From Maledivibacter halophilus (GTDB lineage Bacteria; Bacillota; Clostridia; Peptostreptococcales; Caminicellaceae): a stretch of 64,000 nucleotides of DNA. Made by a program: the position numbers and the translations under genes. Shown here piece by piece: positions 25,950 through 35,505 of the stretch. Position 1 is the stretch's first letter; each line of letters starts with the position of its first letter. The notes below the pieces were generated by a model. The model saw only the letters and a program-made list of their open reading frames with translations, was not told where the DNA came from and ran no database searches. The stretch covers positions 1 to 64,000 of the forward strand of contig NZ_FUZT01000002.1 of the NCBI RefSeq assembly GCF_900167445.1, in the 5' to 3' direction.

Positions 25950-27508
25950 CATATTGTTATCCTAAATCAGAAAAGCCAGCCCTAAAAAACATAAATATAT
26001 CTATAAATGAAGGTGAATTCATATTACTTATTGGAAAATCCGGTTCTGGAAAATCAACCTTTGGAAGATTATTTAATAGTATAGTACCCCAATTTTATGG
26101 AGGAACCATAAAGGGCCATGTAGAGGGAACAGAGGAAGTTGGAATGGTTTTTCAGGATCCAGAAAAACAATTGGTCATGGATAAGGTGGAAAGGGAAATT
26201 GCCTTTGGTCTTGAAAATATGGGAATGGATAATAAGCTGATGAAAAAAAGGGTTGCAGAAGTCTTAAGCTTTTTAAATATGTGGGAAATGAAGGATAAGA
26301 AAACCTATGAATTGTCCGGTGGTCAAAAACAAAAAACAGCCATTGCTTCAGTTATAGCAGTGGGAAATAGATTTTTAGTTTTAGATGAACCGACTTCCCA
26401 ATTGGATCCCGTTAGTGGAGATGAAATATTACATATTTTAAAAAGATTAAATGAAGAATTAGGATATACTATTTTACTTATAGAGCAGAGAATAGATAGA
26501 TGCTTTCATTTAGCCGATAGAATTTTACTTATGGAGAATAGGCAATTAATCTTTGATGGTAGTGCTGAAAATTTTGAAATATGGAATAAGGATAAGGAAA
26601 TAAGCTTATTACCCTCTGTTCCTCAATTATTCTTAGAGCTTAATAGTAGTCCTTATATACCCTTAACTGTAAAGGAAGGCAGAAGGGAACTGAGAAGGAT
26701 AATAGGTAAAAAATCAAAAAGAACATGGAAGCCAGAAAAAATCGATGTAAATGATAAAAGTGAAGTAATTAATATAAAAAAAATGAATTATATATATGAA
26801 AATGGAACCCATGCAATTAAGGATTTGAGCTTATCCATTTTTAAAGGAGAAATATTGGGAATAGCAGGGGAAAATGGAGGAGGTAAGTCAACCCTACTTA
26901 AAAATATATCTGGAATATTAAAGCCTACTAGTGGAAAAATCTTTGTTGAGGGAGAGATAGGTTTTTTGTCCCAGGATCCCAACGACTATTTATTTAATGA
27001 CACAGTTTATGAAGAGCTTAAATATACATTAGATAATAAAAATATTAAAGATTGCTCCAGAATAGAAAAGACATTGGAGGAGCTGGAGTTATATGAATAC
27101 AGGGATAAAAATCCCAGGGATTTAAGCAGCGGGGAAAGGCAAAGAGTGGCTTTAGCTTCAATTTTAGTTATGGAGCCTGAAATATTACTTCTAGATGAGC
27201 CAACAAGGGGATTAGATATTTACCTTAAAAGGAGCTTAGGAGAAATACTTATAAATCTAAAGAAAAAAGGAAAAACAATAATTTTAGTTACCCATGATAT
27301 AGAGTTTTTATCAAAAATTTCCGATAGAATTTGTCTTATTTTTGATGGCACAGGGGTGCAAATAGGAACAAAATATGAGATTTTGACCTCTGGGATACAT
27401 TATTCCACTCAAATAAATAAGCTTTTTACAGGCTATGTTGACAATATTTTGACTGTAGAGGATGGAATAAATGCTATGAATTTATTTAAAGAAGAAGGTG
27501 CAGTTTAA
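25922..27508 (+). CDS. Fused ECF transporter ATPase (EcfA-EcfA', two ABC domains)
   Basis: One chain of 528 residues with two ABC ATPase domains. Domain 1 (1-240) has Walker A GKSGSGKST, signature LSGGQKQKTA and Walker B FLVLDEPT. Domain 2 (about 280-520) has GENGGGKST, LSSGERQRVA and ILLLDEPTRG. Most ECF systems encode EcfA1 and EcfA2 separately, so this is a fusion. It powers vitamin import together with EcfT and the S component on either side. The TTG start at 25922 is supported by GGGGAGG at 25907-25913. Confidence 0.92.
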   Translation: MEIFKVQDLTYCYPKSEKPALKNINISINEGEFILLIGKSGSGKSTFGRLFNSIVPQFYGGTIKGHVEGTEEVGMVFQDPEKQLVMDKVEREIAFGLENMGMDNKLMKKRVAEVLSFLNMWEMKDKKTYELSGGQKQKTAIASVIAVGNRFLVLDEPTSQLDPVSGDEILHILKRLNEELGYTILLIEQRIDRCFHLADRILLMENRQLIFDGSAENFEIWNKDKEISLLPSVPQLFLELNSSPYIPLTVKEGRRELRRIIGKKSKRTWKPEKIDVNDKSEVINIKKMNYIYENGTHAIKDLSLSIFKGEILGIAGENGGGKSTLLKNISGILKPTSGKIFVEGEIGFLSQDPNDYLFNDTVYEELKYTLDNKNIKDCSRIEKTLEELELYEYRDKNPRDLSSGERQRVALASILVMEPEILLLDEPTRGLDIYLKRSLGEILINLKKKGKTIILVTHDIEFLSKISDRICLIFDGTGVQIGTKYEILTSGIHYSTQINKLFTGYVDNILTVEDGINAMNLFKEEGAV

Positions 27509-27509
27509 A

Positions 27510-28139
27510 ATGAATTATGGTTTGATTTCCACAATAATCATATTATTCCTATTTATATTGATCTTTTTTTTGTACCAGAGAAAAGATATATCAGTAAAGG
27601 AAATATCTCTAGTAGCAACCCTATCAGCTTTGGCAGGGGCTTCAAGAGTTCCCTTTGCAGCCTTGGCCAATTTACAGCCCACAACATTTTTAGTAATAAT
27701 ATCGGGATATGTTTTTGGACCTATTTTTGGATTCATGGTGGGGGCCTTTTCAGCACTGATATCAAATAGTTTTTTAGGTCATGGTCCATGGACCCCTTGG
27801 CAGATGATGGCCTGGGGGCTTGCTGGATTGACAGCCGGCATACTGGGGAAATTTATGAAAAAACCTTCCAGATTGAAGTTGGCTTTATTTGCATTTGTTT
27901 GGGGATTTTTATTTGATTATATTATGAAATTATGGCATTGGTTGTTTTTAGTATATCCATTGAGTCTTAGGAGCTTTTTAGCTATGATTACAACTTCATT
28001 TTATTTTGATTTAACCCATAGCATAGGAAATTTTGGATTTACATATATTTTAGGTAAGGATTTTGTAAATGTACTCATAAGATTTAAAGATAGAATAAGC
28101 TATACCCAAATTACAACAGAGGGAAATAATAAATTTTAA
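27510..28139 (+). CDS. ECF transporter S component, probably for cobalamin
   Basis: Membrane protein of 209 residues with about six hydrophobic segments. ATLSALAGASRVPFAALANLQPTT, GYVFGPIFGFMVGAFSALISN and HGPWTPWQMMAWGLAGL are typical of ECF substrate-binding subunits. This form (small, PWTPWQM motif, in an operon with its own EcfT and fused EcfA) resembles the S units assigned to cobalamin (CbrT-like). That assignment rests on memory of the family and on the surrounding DUF4430 and riboswitch genes. ATG 27510 is preferred over GTG 27498, which overlaps the site AAGGTG. Confidence 0.75.
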   Translation: MNYGLISTIIILFLFILIFFLYQRKDISVKEISLVATLSALAGASRVPFAALANLQPTTFLVIISGYVFGPIFGFMVGAFSALISNSFLGHGPWTPWQMMAWGLAGLTAGILGKFMKKPSRLKLALFAFVWGFLFDYIMKLWHWLFLVYPLSLRSFLAMITTSFYFDLTHSIGNFGFTYILGKDFVNVLIRFKDRISYTQITTEGNNKF

Positions 28140-28158
28140 AAAGGGAGGACTATAATCC

Positions 28159-29322
28159 ATGTATAGAAAATGTAAAAACAAAAGAATTACCGCTGCATTA
28201 ATTTCTATTATGATCCTGTTTTCTTTGGGAGGATATATAAGTAATGCAGAAAAAATTATTACCAATATCGATGAAGAAAAAAATATAAAAAATCAAAATA
28301 ATGTCTTAAAGGAAAACACTGGAGTATTAATAGAAAATGAAGAATACACGGAATATAAAGGACCGGTCCAGGGAGAAATAAAATATAAAGAAGGAACTCC
28401 TGCAAGTGAAAATTCAAGAGACTATAAGGCCTTGGGAGATATTAAAAGCCCATATAAAGTAGATTTAGTTGTCACAAGTGATTTTGGACATACAAAGATC
28501 TTTGCCAAAAATGTGGGCCTTGTAAAGGATGAAGTGGGAATGGAGGTTCTTTTTAGAAATCTGGATATTCAAACTGCCTATGGAGGAGGCTTTGTCAATG
28601 CCATTAATGGATTAGAGTCAAAATTCACCTTTAATACTGGTGCTGAAAGAAAGAAAAAGGATTGGTTTTATTGGGTAAATGGTATATTGGCTCCAATAGG
28701 GGTTGCAGAGTATAAACCAGAGGCCGATGATGTAATTTGGTGGGATTATCATAGCTGGGGAATGACAATGTTCATTCCTGCTGTTATAGGCTCCTATCCC
28801 CAGCCCTTTAAAAATGGTTTTTGGGGAGAAAATCCCGGTACCGTCATTATGTATACAAAGGATATGAAAAATGCTGCTGAAAAATTAAAGGAAAGTCTTA
28901 TAAATAAAGGGGTGAAAGAAATAGATATAAGTCCCTATGATCCTACAGTTTTAGAAGAACCAGAAAAGTATTACATATTATTGGGACAATGGAAGGAATT
29001 ATCAAAGGAAAGTGAGTTTCTTCAAATAACAAATAAAAAAAGCAAGCTTATAGGAATTTATTCTAAGTTTGAGGATAATAAGCTTCATTCATTGAACTTT
29101 AAAGGAAAAAAAATAGAATCCTATGATAAAAAGGCCGGAGCAATTTATGCAACTGCCCCAGGTATGGGAAGGACTAAGCCAATATGGCTTGTTACAGGTA
29201 TAGACAAGGATGGGGTAAAACTAGCCCTAGATGTTCTAATAAACAAGCCAGAATCAATCAAGAACTGCTTTGGAGCCGTTATAACAGAAGAAAAAATAGA
29301 GAATGTTCCTTATTTGAATTAA
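28159..29322 (+). CDS. Secreted DUF4430 (transcobalamin C-terminal-like) protein
   Basis: Protein of 387 residues with a signal peptide or N-terminal anchor (KNKRITAALISIMILFSLGG). A DUF4430 domain spans about residues 100-200. It ends in the pattern KDWFYWVNGILAPIGVAEY followed by KPEADDVIWWDYHSW, which parallels the W-x-V-NG...G...Y...GD.I.W pattern of the beta domain of transcobalamin and intrinsic factor. The second half (about 215-385) is a mixed alpha/beta domain I do not recognise. ATG 28159 follows GGGAGG, 19 bases after the S component. It probably binds the corrinoid outside the membrane and hands it to the ECF complex (inference). Confidence 0.75.
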   Translation: MYRKCKNKRITAALISIMILFSLGGYISNAEKIITNIDEEKNIKNQNNVLKENTGVLIENEEYTEYKGPVQGEIKYKEGTPASENSRDYKALGDIKSPYKVDLVVTSDFGHTKIFAKNVGLVKDEVGMEVLFRNLDIQTAYGGGFVNAINGLESKFTFNTGAERKKKDWFYWVNGILAPIGVAEYKPEADDVIWWDYHSWGMTMFIPAVIGSYPQPFKNGFWGENPGTVIMYTKDMKNAAEKLKESLINKGVKEIDISPYDPTVLEEPEKYYILLGQWKELSKESEFLQITNKKSKLIGIYSKFEDNKLHSLNFKGKKIESYDKKAGAIYATAPGMGRTKPIWLVTGIDKDGVKLALDVLINKPESIKNCFGAVITEEKIENVPYLN

Positions 29323-29363
29323 CGGGGAATCCAAAACTTTATTTCATAAGAAAGGGATTAAAA

Positions 29364-31409
29364 ATGAAGAGTATAAAACGGGGAATATTTATCATAATAG
29401 TTTTTTTCCTGCTTATTGGTACAAGGGTTTATGCCAGTGATTTGACCATGGATGTGGAAATGGGATTTGATGGGAGATGTAGAATTAATGGTATTAATCC
29501 TGTGAAAATCGAGCTTTTATCTGAAGATAAGGATGTTGAGGGAGAATTAATTTTAAAGATAGATGGTAGAGTGTATAAAAACACAATAAATCTTCCAAGG
29601 AAAGCAAAAAAGCTTATCCAATTTTCCCTGCCTATATTTAATGGAAATACAAATATAGAAATTAGTGTTACCCATGGAAAGGATATTATATTAAATGAAA
29701 ATATTAGACCCAAGATAATAAAATCTAATTCCATGGCTATAGGATTATTGAGTGAAACACCTGAAGAATTATATTATATAAAGAATATAAACCCCTATTT
29801 TTTAAAGGAGCAGGAAGTAGAAATTATAAATCTAGATGAAAATATGGATTATTCATTAGGGGAATTAAAAAATATCAATATAATAATTCTTGATAATTTT
29901 AATACAGAAGCTCTTTCAGAAAAAAATCAGGAAATTTTTCTAAACTGGATAAAGGAAGGTGGATTAATAGTAGTAGGGAAAAAGGAATTTGCCCACAAGA
30001 ATTTAACTGGAATTTTTTCAGGGATAGAAGAAGCTCAAGGAGTTGGAAGGGGCGCAGTAGTAGGATTAAATAATCCTATTAAAGAAAAAGATGCTAATTT
30101 AATAGAATATACAATTGAAAAAAATATTACCCCCCAGGGATTAGATCAATTATTAAATAAAAATTCTTTAAATAAGAAGGCCCAGGAAATTAAAAAGCTT
30201 CAATTTATTCCCGATAACCTCTTAAAACCAACAAAAAATAAAATATTATTTTTAACGGTTTTACTTATAGTATATATTCTTTTAATTATTGGGCTTCTTT
30301 TCTGGGAAAATAGGCCAAGGGGAATGGGTTTTGCTGTAGTAATAGGAGTATCATTTATATTTTATATTCTTGCATGGACCGGTGGATTAGGAGAAAGTAA
30401 AATAGTATCAAGTGAAGTGACCATTCACAATGAAAATACTACATCCTTTAATTTAATCAATATCTATCCATATAAAGAAGAAAACATGATAGTAAATTTA
30501 AGCTCTACATACTTTGCAAAGGAGTTAACCAATAGTAATTACATATTAGATATGGCAAACGAGGAAATTGTCTATAAGGATATAAATCCCCATTATTTAT
30601 TTACAAAGGAAATAAATAATGGAGAAAAATCAAAATTAATCCTAGAATTAGAAAATGAAATATTAAAGGGGGAATTATTAAATCCCTTTCCCCATAAGCT
30701 TTATAAATCATTTCTTGTAATTGGGGATACGGTTTTATACCTTGGAGATATGAAAAGCAGGGAAAGAATTAATATAGAATACAAGCTGGATCATAATTTG
30801 CTTAATCTAAGTGATTACAATTATGTAGGAAAGATATCCCAAGCTGCTGGTCTGGATAGATATGAAAGGGGATTATTAGAATACTATTTGAGCCAAATAA
30901 AAGAAAAGAAAATAAATTCTAAATTAATTGGTTTTTCTAGAAATGAAAAAATAAAAACTATCAATAATAAAGAGAAAAAAATTCAAAACCACGGCTTAAA
31001 TATTTGTCCTGTAAATATAAAATTTAATGGGGATGAGATTTTATTACCACCACAATTTATAGAGCCAGTTTTTAATATAAATAAGGAAATATCTAAAAAT
31101 ATTCAAAATGAATACAGCTTAAATAGTGGAGATGAATTATTATTATATTATTTTTTACCTTCTTTTATTGATGCCCATAATATATCCCTCTATGGAAAGA
31201 TCGAAGGAGGGGAGATGAATATTGAGATTTATAACCATTATAAAGGTAGTTGGGAGAATTTAAACATTGATATGTTAGAAGGAGATAATCTTAGCAACTA
31301 CCTTCAAAATAAACCTTTATCCCTAAAGATAACGGGAGAAGGAAGATTAATTATTCCTCAAATATCTGTAAAGGGTAAAGTGAATTTAGGAGATGAGCCT
31401 TATGAATAA
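29364..31409 (+). CDS. Exported membrane protein of the MoxR/VWA module
   Basis: Protein of 681 residues. The signal peptide (to about VYASD, residue 25) is followed by a beta-rich extracellular part. An alpha/beta segment like a glutamine-amidotransferase fold lies near 165-215 (NIIILDNFNTEALSEKNQEI). Two membrane spans lie at about 295-350, and a beta-rich tail follows. No named family recognised. Similar proteins commonly sit in MoxR-DUF58-VWA clusters. ATG 29364 is chosen by the signal peptide and AAGAAAGGGA; an upstream frame from 29184 only overlaps the previous gene. Confidence 0.6.
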   Translation: MKSIKRGIFIIIVFFLLIGTRVYASDLTMDVEMGFDGRCRINGINPVKIELLSEDKDVEGELILKIDGRVYKNTINLPRKAKKLIQFSLPIFNGNTNIEISVTHGKDIILNENIRPKIIKSNSMAIGLLSETPEELYYIKNINPYFLKEQEVEIINLDENMDYSLGELKNINIIILDNFNTEALSEKNQEIFLNWIKEGGLIVVGKKEFAHKNLTGIFSGIEEAQGVGRGAVVGLNNPIKEKDANLIEYTIEKNITPQGLDQLLNKNSLNKKAQEIKKLQFIPDNLLKPTKNKILFLTVLLIVYILLIIGLLFWENRPRGMGFAVVIGVSFIFYILAWTGGLGESKIVSSEVTIHNENTTSFNLINIYPYKEENMIVNLSSTYFAKELTNSNYILDMANEEIVYKDINPHYLFTKEINNGEKSKLILELENEILKGELLNPFPHKLYKSFLVIGDTVLYLGDMKSRERINIEYKLDHNLLNLSDYNYVGKISQAAGLDRYERGLLEYYLSQIKEKKINSKLIGFSRNEKIKTINNKEKKIQNHGLNICPVNIKFNGDEILLPPQFIEPVFNINKEISKNIQNEYSLNSGDELLLYYFLPSFIDAHNISLYGKIEGGEMNIEIYNHYKGSWENLNIDMLEGDNLSNYLQNKPLSLKITGEGRLIIPQISVKGKVNLGDEPYE

Positions 31410-32172
31410 AATCAGCAATAGAAATTTAATAATATTACTTACCTATATATTAATACTATCGGTGGTTTTAATTGGATATTTATTTATGGTGGCTTATCAA
31501 AGAGAAGGATATGACCCACAGGTTTATAATAGTGCTTATCTTTATTTTGTGATTTTACAGTTTGTGTTCTTCACAATTTTTCTTCCTCTATGGGATGATG
31601 TCAATATAAAGATAGGAAATACTAAGAATGAATTTTTAAGTATTTATATTTCAATGCTTTTAGAAGTAATTATCTTTTCCCTAGCCTCTATTCCCCATAT
31701 TTTAACTATATTTATATTAGGTCATTTAAAGGGGATTAACTTTATTTTGCCCCTTATAATACAAATATTTTGGGGGATGGTTTTATTGAGCCTTAGGGAA
31801 TATTTAAATATAAAATATAAAATCAAAAACCTAAAGAGCTTTATTTTAATTTTATTTATATTTACTCTTATTATATTATCCACGGTATTTTTATATTTTT
31901 ATATAGAATATAAAAGCTTAGTTGTAATAACCTTGTATAATGAAGGTTTTCCAGGAATATTTTTTATAAACCCCCTTCTAGCCATTGGAGGACTTTTATA
32001 TAGTCAGATAGGGGGAGGAAATTATCTTGGCAATTCTCCGCTAATAATTAATATATTGTTTTCCATTTTTATAACAATAATTTTTAATATTTTAAGGGTA
32101 AGAGAAATATTTAAAACAGGAGTAAATGAATATGAGAAAAAAGAAAATAATACTGGTATTAAAGAAGCTTAG
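31402..32172 (+). CDS. Polytopic membrane protein of the MoxR/VWA module
   Basis: Protein of 256 residues with six clear hydrophobic segments and no recognisable enzymatic motif. The topology resembles an ABC-2 type permease subunit, but no ATPase is paired with it here. ATG 31402 is chosen because AGGAG (31388-31392) lies 9 bases upstream, whereas ATG 31393 is too close. It overlaps the previous gene by 8 bases and the next by 41, so it is translationally coupled within the module. Confidence 0.6.
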   Translation: MNKISNRNLIILLTYILILSVVLIGYLFMVAYQREGYDPQVYNSAYLYFVILQFVFFTIFLPLWDDVNIKIGNTKNEFLSIYISMLLEVIIFSLASIPHILTIFILGHLKGINFILPLIIQIFWGMVLLSLREYLNIKYKIKNLKSFILILFIFTLIILSTVFLYFYIEYKSLVVITLYNEGFPGIFFINPLLAIGGLLYSQIGGGNYLGNSPLIINILFSIFITIIFNILRVREIFKTGVNEYEKKENNTGIKEA

Positions 32173-33709
32173 AAGAAAAATTTGGATTGAAAGAATAATA
32201 AATTCTATAATAAAGGGTTTAATGGTTTTTAGCATATTGATATTTATATTCATGATATTTACTCAAATATATCCAGTAGTATATGGAATAAAGAAAGCAG
32301 TATATATATTTATTTTCACAATGATAATATCAATTTTAATAGGAATTTTTAAAAGGCCAAAACTAAAGGAAGCAGCCCTTGTAGGTGATAAGTTTGGTCT
32401 AGAGGATAGACTCATAACCTATATAGAATATAAAGAAGAAAATACTCCCCTTATGGAAATTTTTTTAGAGGATTTAAAATATATTCTAGAAAATTTTAAT
32501 CCTCTTAAAAAATACAAAATAAAAATAAAGGTCAAAAGATTATTTACAGGAATTTTATTTATTTGCATTTCCCTTGGGATTTATTATCTACCTACCGGAA
32601 CAAGGGGAGTTGCCGCAGAAAGGGAAGAAATCAATAAAGAACTCACAGAAGAAGCAAGGGAAATAAAAAAAATATTAGAAGAAGAAATGGCCTCAGAGGA
32701 AGATAGTAATATCAAAAAAGAAAAAAAAGAAATTTTAAAGGATTTAGAAAAAAAAATAGAAAGAACCTTTGACTTTAAGGATGGGGCAGGGGAAATTGCC
32801 AATGCCCAAAGAAGAATTGAAGAATTGTATGAAAGAAATAATGAAGATATATTAAGGGCCTTGGCAGGGATATTTCAAGGAGTATCTCCTGACCACAGGG
32901 ATTTGGAAAATGCACTTATGAATAGGGATATAGAAAATACTATGGATTTAATAAAAAATAAAATTTTTACAGAAATAGAACAAAAAAAAATACTGGAAAA
33001 CCTAAAAGCAGAAGAAAAAAATTATTATAGTGTAGAGACAAAGGAAGAATTAAATAAAATAAAGAAAAAGCTTGAGAATAAAGAGTTTTCAAATGAAACC
33101 CTTAGAAAATCCCTGGAAGAAATAAAGGAAAAAAAGGCTTTAAAGGATATGGAAAAGGATATTCTCAGTGAATTACAGGAATCCAAGGAAAGATTTTTTT
33201 CAAAAAGCAAGGATGGTATAGAAGCACCAAAGGGAGAAAAAAAATTATCGGCCCTTACCAAAGGAGAAAAAGCTGATTTAAAAAGTGGCGAAAAGTCAAG
33301 GGAAGAAAGCAGTGAACTTTTAGCAGGGGGCTTTGGAAATGAAGCCCAAAGTAATACAAAGGGAATAGGGAGAGGTGGTAAATCTGCCTCTGGAGAAGGC
33401 ACTGGGGAAAAGGCCTTTGGAGAACTAGAAAAAAATTCCCAGGATAAAAGACTTGGAGATGATAAAGGGGATATTTCCAATATTCGAGGAGAAGAATCAA
33501 AAACAGGAAATATAGAAAGCAAATCTTCAAATGAAGTTTTTGCAGTGGAGGGAGAAAAAAAGGATTTAAGGACAGAATTGATAAAATACGAAAATCAAGG
33601 GATGAAATATATATATAAACAAAATATACCATTAGAGAGAAAGGACCTTGTTATAAAATATTTTATGGAGATAAATGGGGGAAAAACAAATGGAGAAGAA
33701 AATAATTAA
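32132..33709 (+). CDS. Membrane-anchored coiled-coil protein of the MoxR/VWA module
   Basis: Protein of 525 residues: basic N-terminus, two membrane spans (about 18-60), a third hydrophobic stretch near 135-155, then a long Glu/Lys-rich coiled coil (about 160-370). A low-complexity Gly/Ser/Lys region (about 385-470) precedes the C-terminal segment. The layout resembles the DUF4175-like partners of MoxR/BatA systems; function unknown. ATG 32132 has better spacing from AGGAG than ATG 32126. It overlaps the MoxR gene by 20 bases. Confidence 0.55.
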   Translation: MRKKKIILVLKKLRRKIWIERIINSIIKGLMVFSILIFIFMIFTQIYPVVYGIKKAVYIFIFTMIISILIGIFKRPKLKEAALVGDKFGLEDRLITYIEYKEENTPLMEIFLEDLKYILENFNPLKKYKIKIKVKRLFTGILFICISLGIYYLPTGTRGVAAEREEINKELTEEAREIKKILEEEMASEEDSNIKKEKKEILKDLEKKIERTFDFKDGAGEIANAQRRIEELYERNNEDILRALAGIFQGVSPDHRDLENALMNRDIENTMDLIKNKIFTEIEQKKILENLKAEEKNYYSVETKEELNKIKKKLENKEFSNETLRKSLEEIKEKKALKDMEKDILSELQESKERFFSKSKDGIEAPKGEKKLSALTKGEKADLKSGEKSREESSELLAGGFGNEAQSNTKGIGRGGKSASGEGTGEKAFGELEKNSQDKRLGDDKGDISNIRGEESKTGNIESKSSNEVFAVEGEKKDLRTELIKYENQGMKYIYKQNIPLERKDLVIKYFMEINGGKTNGEENN

Positions 33710-34664
33710 AAATTTCCAGGGATATTTTGAGGAAATAGAAAAGGAAGTTAATAAAGCTATAATAGGGCAGGAAGAAGTAGTTAAGGATTTACTCATAGGA
33801 ATTATCTCTGGAGGAAATGTTTTAATGGAAGGAACACCGGGCCTTGGGAAAACCCAGATGGTTAAAACCCTATCAAGGGTTTTAGATCTTTCTTTTTCAA
33901 GAATCCAGTTTACTCCGGATCTTATGCCAGTAGATATTCTAGGAACCTTTTTAATAGATAAAAAGAATGAAGAATTCAATTTTAAATTTCAGAAAGGACC
34001 AATTTTCAGCTCATTAATACTGGCCGATGAAATAAATAGGGCCACACCCAAGACCCAAAGTGCTTTATTGGAAGCAATGCAGGAGCAAACCGTTACCGTA
34101 GGAAATAATATTTATAATTTGCCCCAGCCCTTTTTTGTACTGGCTACAGAAAACCCCCTGGAAATGGAGGGAACATATCCTTTACCGGAGGCCCAGCTGG
34201 ATAGATTCATGTTTAAGCTGACCATAGACCTTCCCAATATGGAAGCCTTATCCCAAATAATGGATTTAACCACCACCGAAAGAAATGAAAATTTAGACTT
34301 AAGAAAAATAGTGGGAAAGGAAGAAATAATGGAAATGAAAAGGGCTGCCCTAAAGGTACCTATAGCTGCACCAATAAAGGAATATGCCATAAAAATAATG
34401 TTGGCTACCCATCCGAGAGAAAGTCAATTGGATATTGTGAAAAACTATGTAAAATGTGGAGTAAGTCCCAGGGGGATACAATCCATTATTATTGCCTCCA
34501 AGGCAAGGGCCCTTTCTAAGGGGCGATTCAATGTTTCCTTTGAGGATATAAAAGCCATGGCCTATCCATGTCTTAGGCACAGGATATTTACAAACTTCCG
34601 CGGTATGTCTGAAAGAATAGATCCAGACAATATAATAGAAGAAATAGTAAAGCTGGTGAAATAA
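33690..34664 (+). CDS. MoxR-family AAA+ ATPase
   Basis: Protein of 324 residues, the standard MoxR length. Walker A is GTPGLGKTQ near residue 50. Then come PDLMPVDILG, the family signature FQKGPIFSSLILADEINRA with Walker B, TQSALLEAMQE, and sensor 1 TENPLEMEGTYPLPEAQLDRF. MoxR ATPases act as chaperones for protein-complex or metal/cofactor assembly together with VWA-domain proteins, here encoded next to it. ATG 33690 follows GGGGGA. It lies in the same operon as the vitamin transporter, so a role in assembling the uptake machinery is possible. Confidence 0.93.
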   Translation: MEKKIIKNFQGYFEEIEKEVNKAIIGQEEVVKDLLIGIISGGNVLMEGTPGLGKTQMVKTLSRVLDLSFSRIQFTPDLMPVDILGTFLIDKKNEEFNFKFQKGPIFSSLILADEINRATPKTQSALLEAMQEQTVTVGNNIYNLPQPFFVLATENPLEMEGTYPLPEAQLDRFMFKLTIDLPNMEALSQIMDLTTTERNENLDLRKIVGKEEIMEMKRAALKVPIAAPIKEYAIKIMLATHPRESQLDIVKNYVKCGVSPRGIQSIIIASKARALSKGRFNVSFEDIKAMAYPCLRHRIFTNFRGMSERIDPDNIIEEIVKLVK

Positions 34665-34665
34665 A

Positions 34666-35505
34666 ATGGAAAAATTTTTACAAGAAATAGAACAAATAAT
34701 CATAAAAAGAAGAAAAAGACTCATAAATGGACAAATTGGAAATAGAAAAAGCAAAAGAATAGGTTCTTCCCAGGATTTCTATGGACATAGAATATACAAT
34801 CCTGGCGATGATACGAAAAAAATAGATTGGAAGGCTTATCCTCGCACTGGTAAATTTTATATCAGGGAATTTACAGCCCAAAAGCAGATGGAGATAAATA
34901 TAATATTGGACTGTAGCGGCTCCATGGACTTTGGAAATCCTAACAAATTTCAATTGGCAGAGCTTTTATCAATTGGACTTGCATATATAAGTATAAATCA
35001 AAGAGATAAATTAAATATCTATACAATAAATAAAGATGTAGAAATTTTAAGAAAAAATTTAAATAATAAATATGATTTTTATGAGCTTTTAAATCTTATT
35101 AAAGATATAAAACCAAAGGGAGAAACAAACTTTTATTCTTTATCCTCCATAGAAAAAATCAAAGAAGGGGTGACCTTTATTATAACAGATTTATTTGGAA
35201 AGAACTTTTCAGATATATTAGATTATTTATCGTCAAAAAAGCAGGATATAATTGTTATACATTTAATGGCTCCCCAGGAAATAAAGCCGGATTTTTCTGG
35301 AGAGCTTAAGCTTATTGACAAGGAAACTGGAGAAAGTAGAAAAATTTTACTCACCCAGGGAATTAAGGAAAAATATAAAAAGAAAATTAGAAACTTCATA
35401 GAAGATAATAAAAAAATATGTGATTATAGGGATGTAAAATATGTTTTTTCCCCCAGCGATAGTCAACCGATTAATATTATTGCCAAGGCAGTCGAGGTGA
35501 TTTAA
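34666..35505 (+). CDS. DUF58 domain protein (VWA-like)
   Basis: Protein of 279 residues, one base after the MoxR stop. The DUF58 hallmark DFYGHRIYNPGDDTKKIDWKAY is followed by a von Willebrand A-like domain with an intact metal site DCSGSM. DUF58 proteins are regular partners of MoxR ATPases. Cytoplasmic, with no membrane span visible. It ends immediately before the next ATG. Confidence 0.9.
   Translation: MEKFLQEIEQIIIKRRKRLINGQIGNRKSKRIGSSQDFYGHRIYNPGDDTKKIDWKAYPRTGKFYIREFTAQKQMEINIILDCSGSMDFGNPNKFQLAELLSIGLAYISINQRDKLNIYTINKDVEILRKNLNNKYDFYELLNLIKDIKPKGETNFYSLSSIEKIKEGVTFIITDLFGKNFSDILDYLSSKKQDIIVIHLMAPQEIKPDFSGELKLIDKETGESRKILLTQGIKEKYKKKIRNFIEDNKKICDYRDVKYVFSPSDSQPINIIAKAVEVI

Noticed and set aside
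29184..29363. N-terminal extension of the exported protein at 29364
   Set aside because: It overlaps the end of the DUF4430 gene in another frame, lacks a ribosome site and would bury the signal peptide.
33025..33632. Minus-strand frames opposite the coiled-coil gene
   Set aside because: Low-complexity complements of Glu/Lys codons; the plus-strand gene has a start site, coupling and a clear domain layout.
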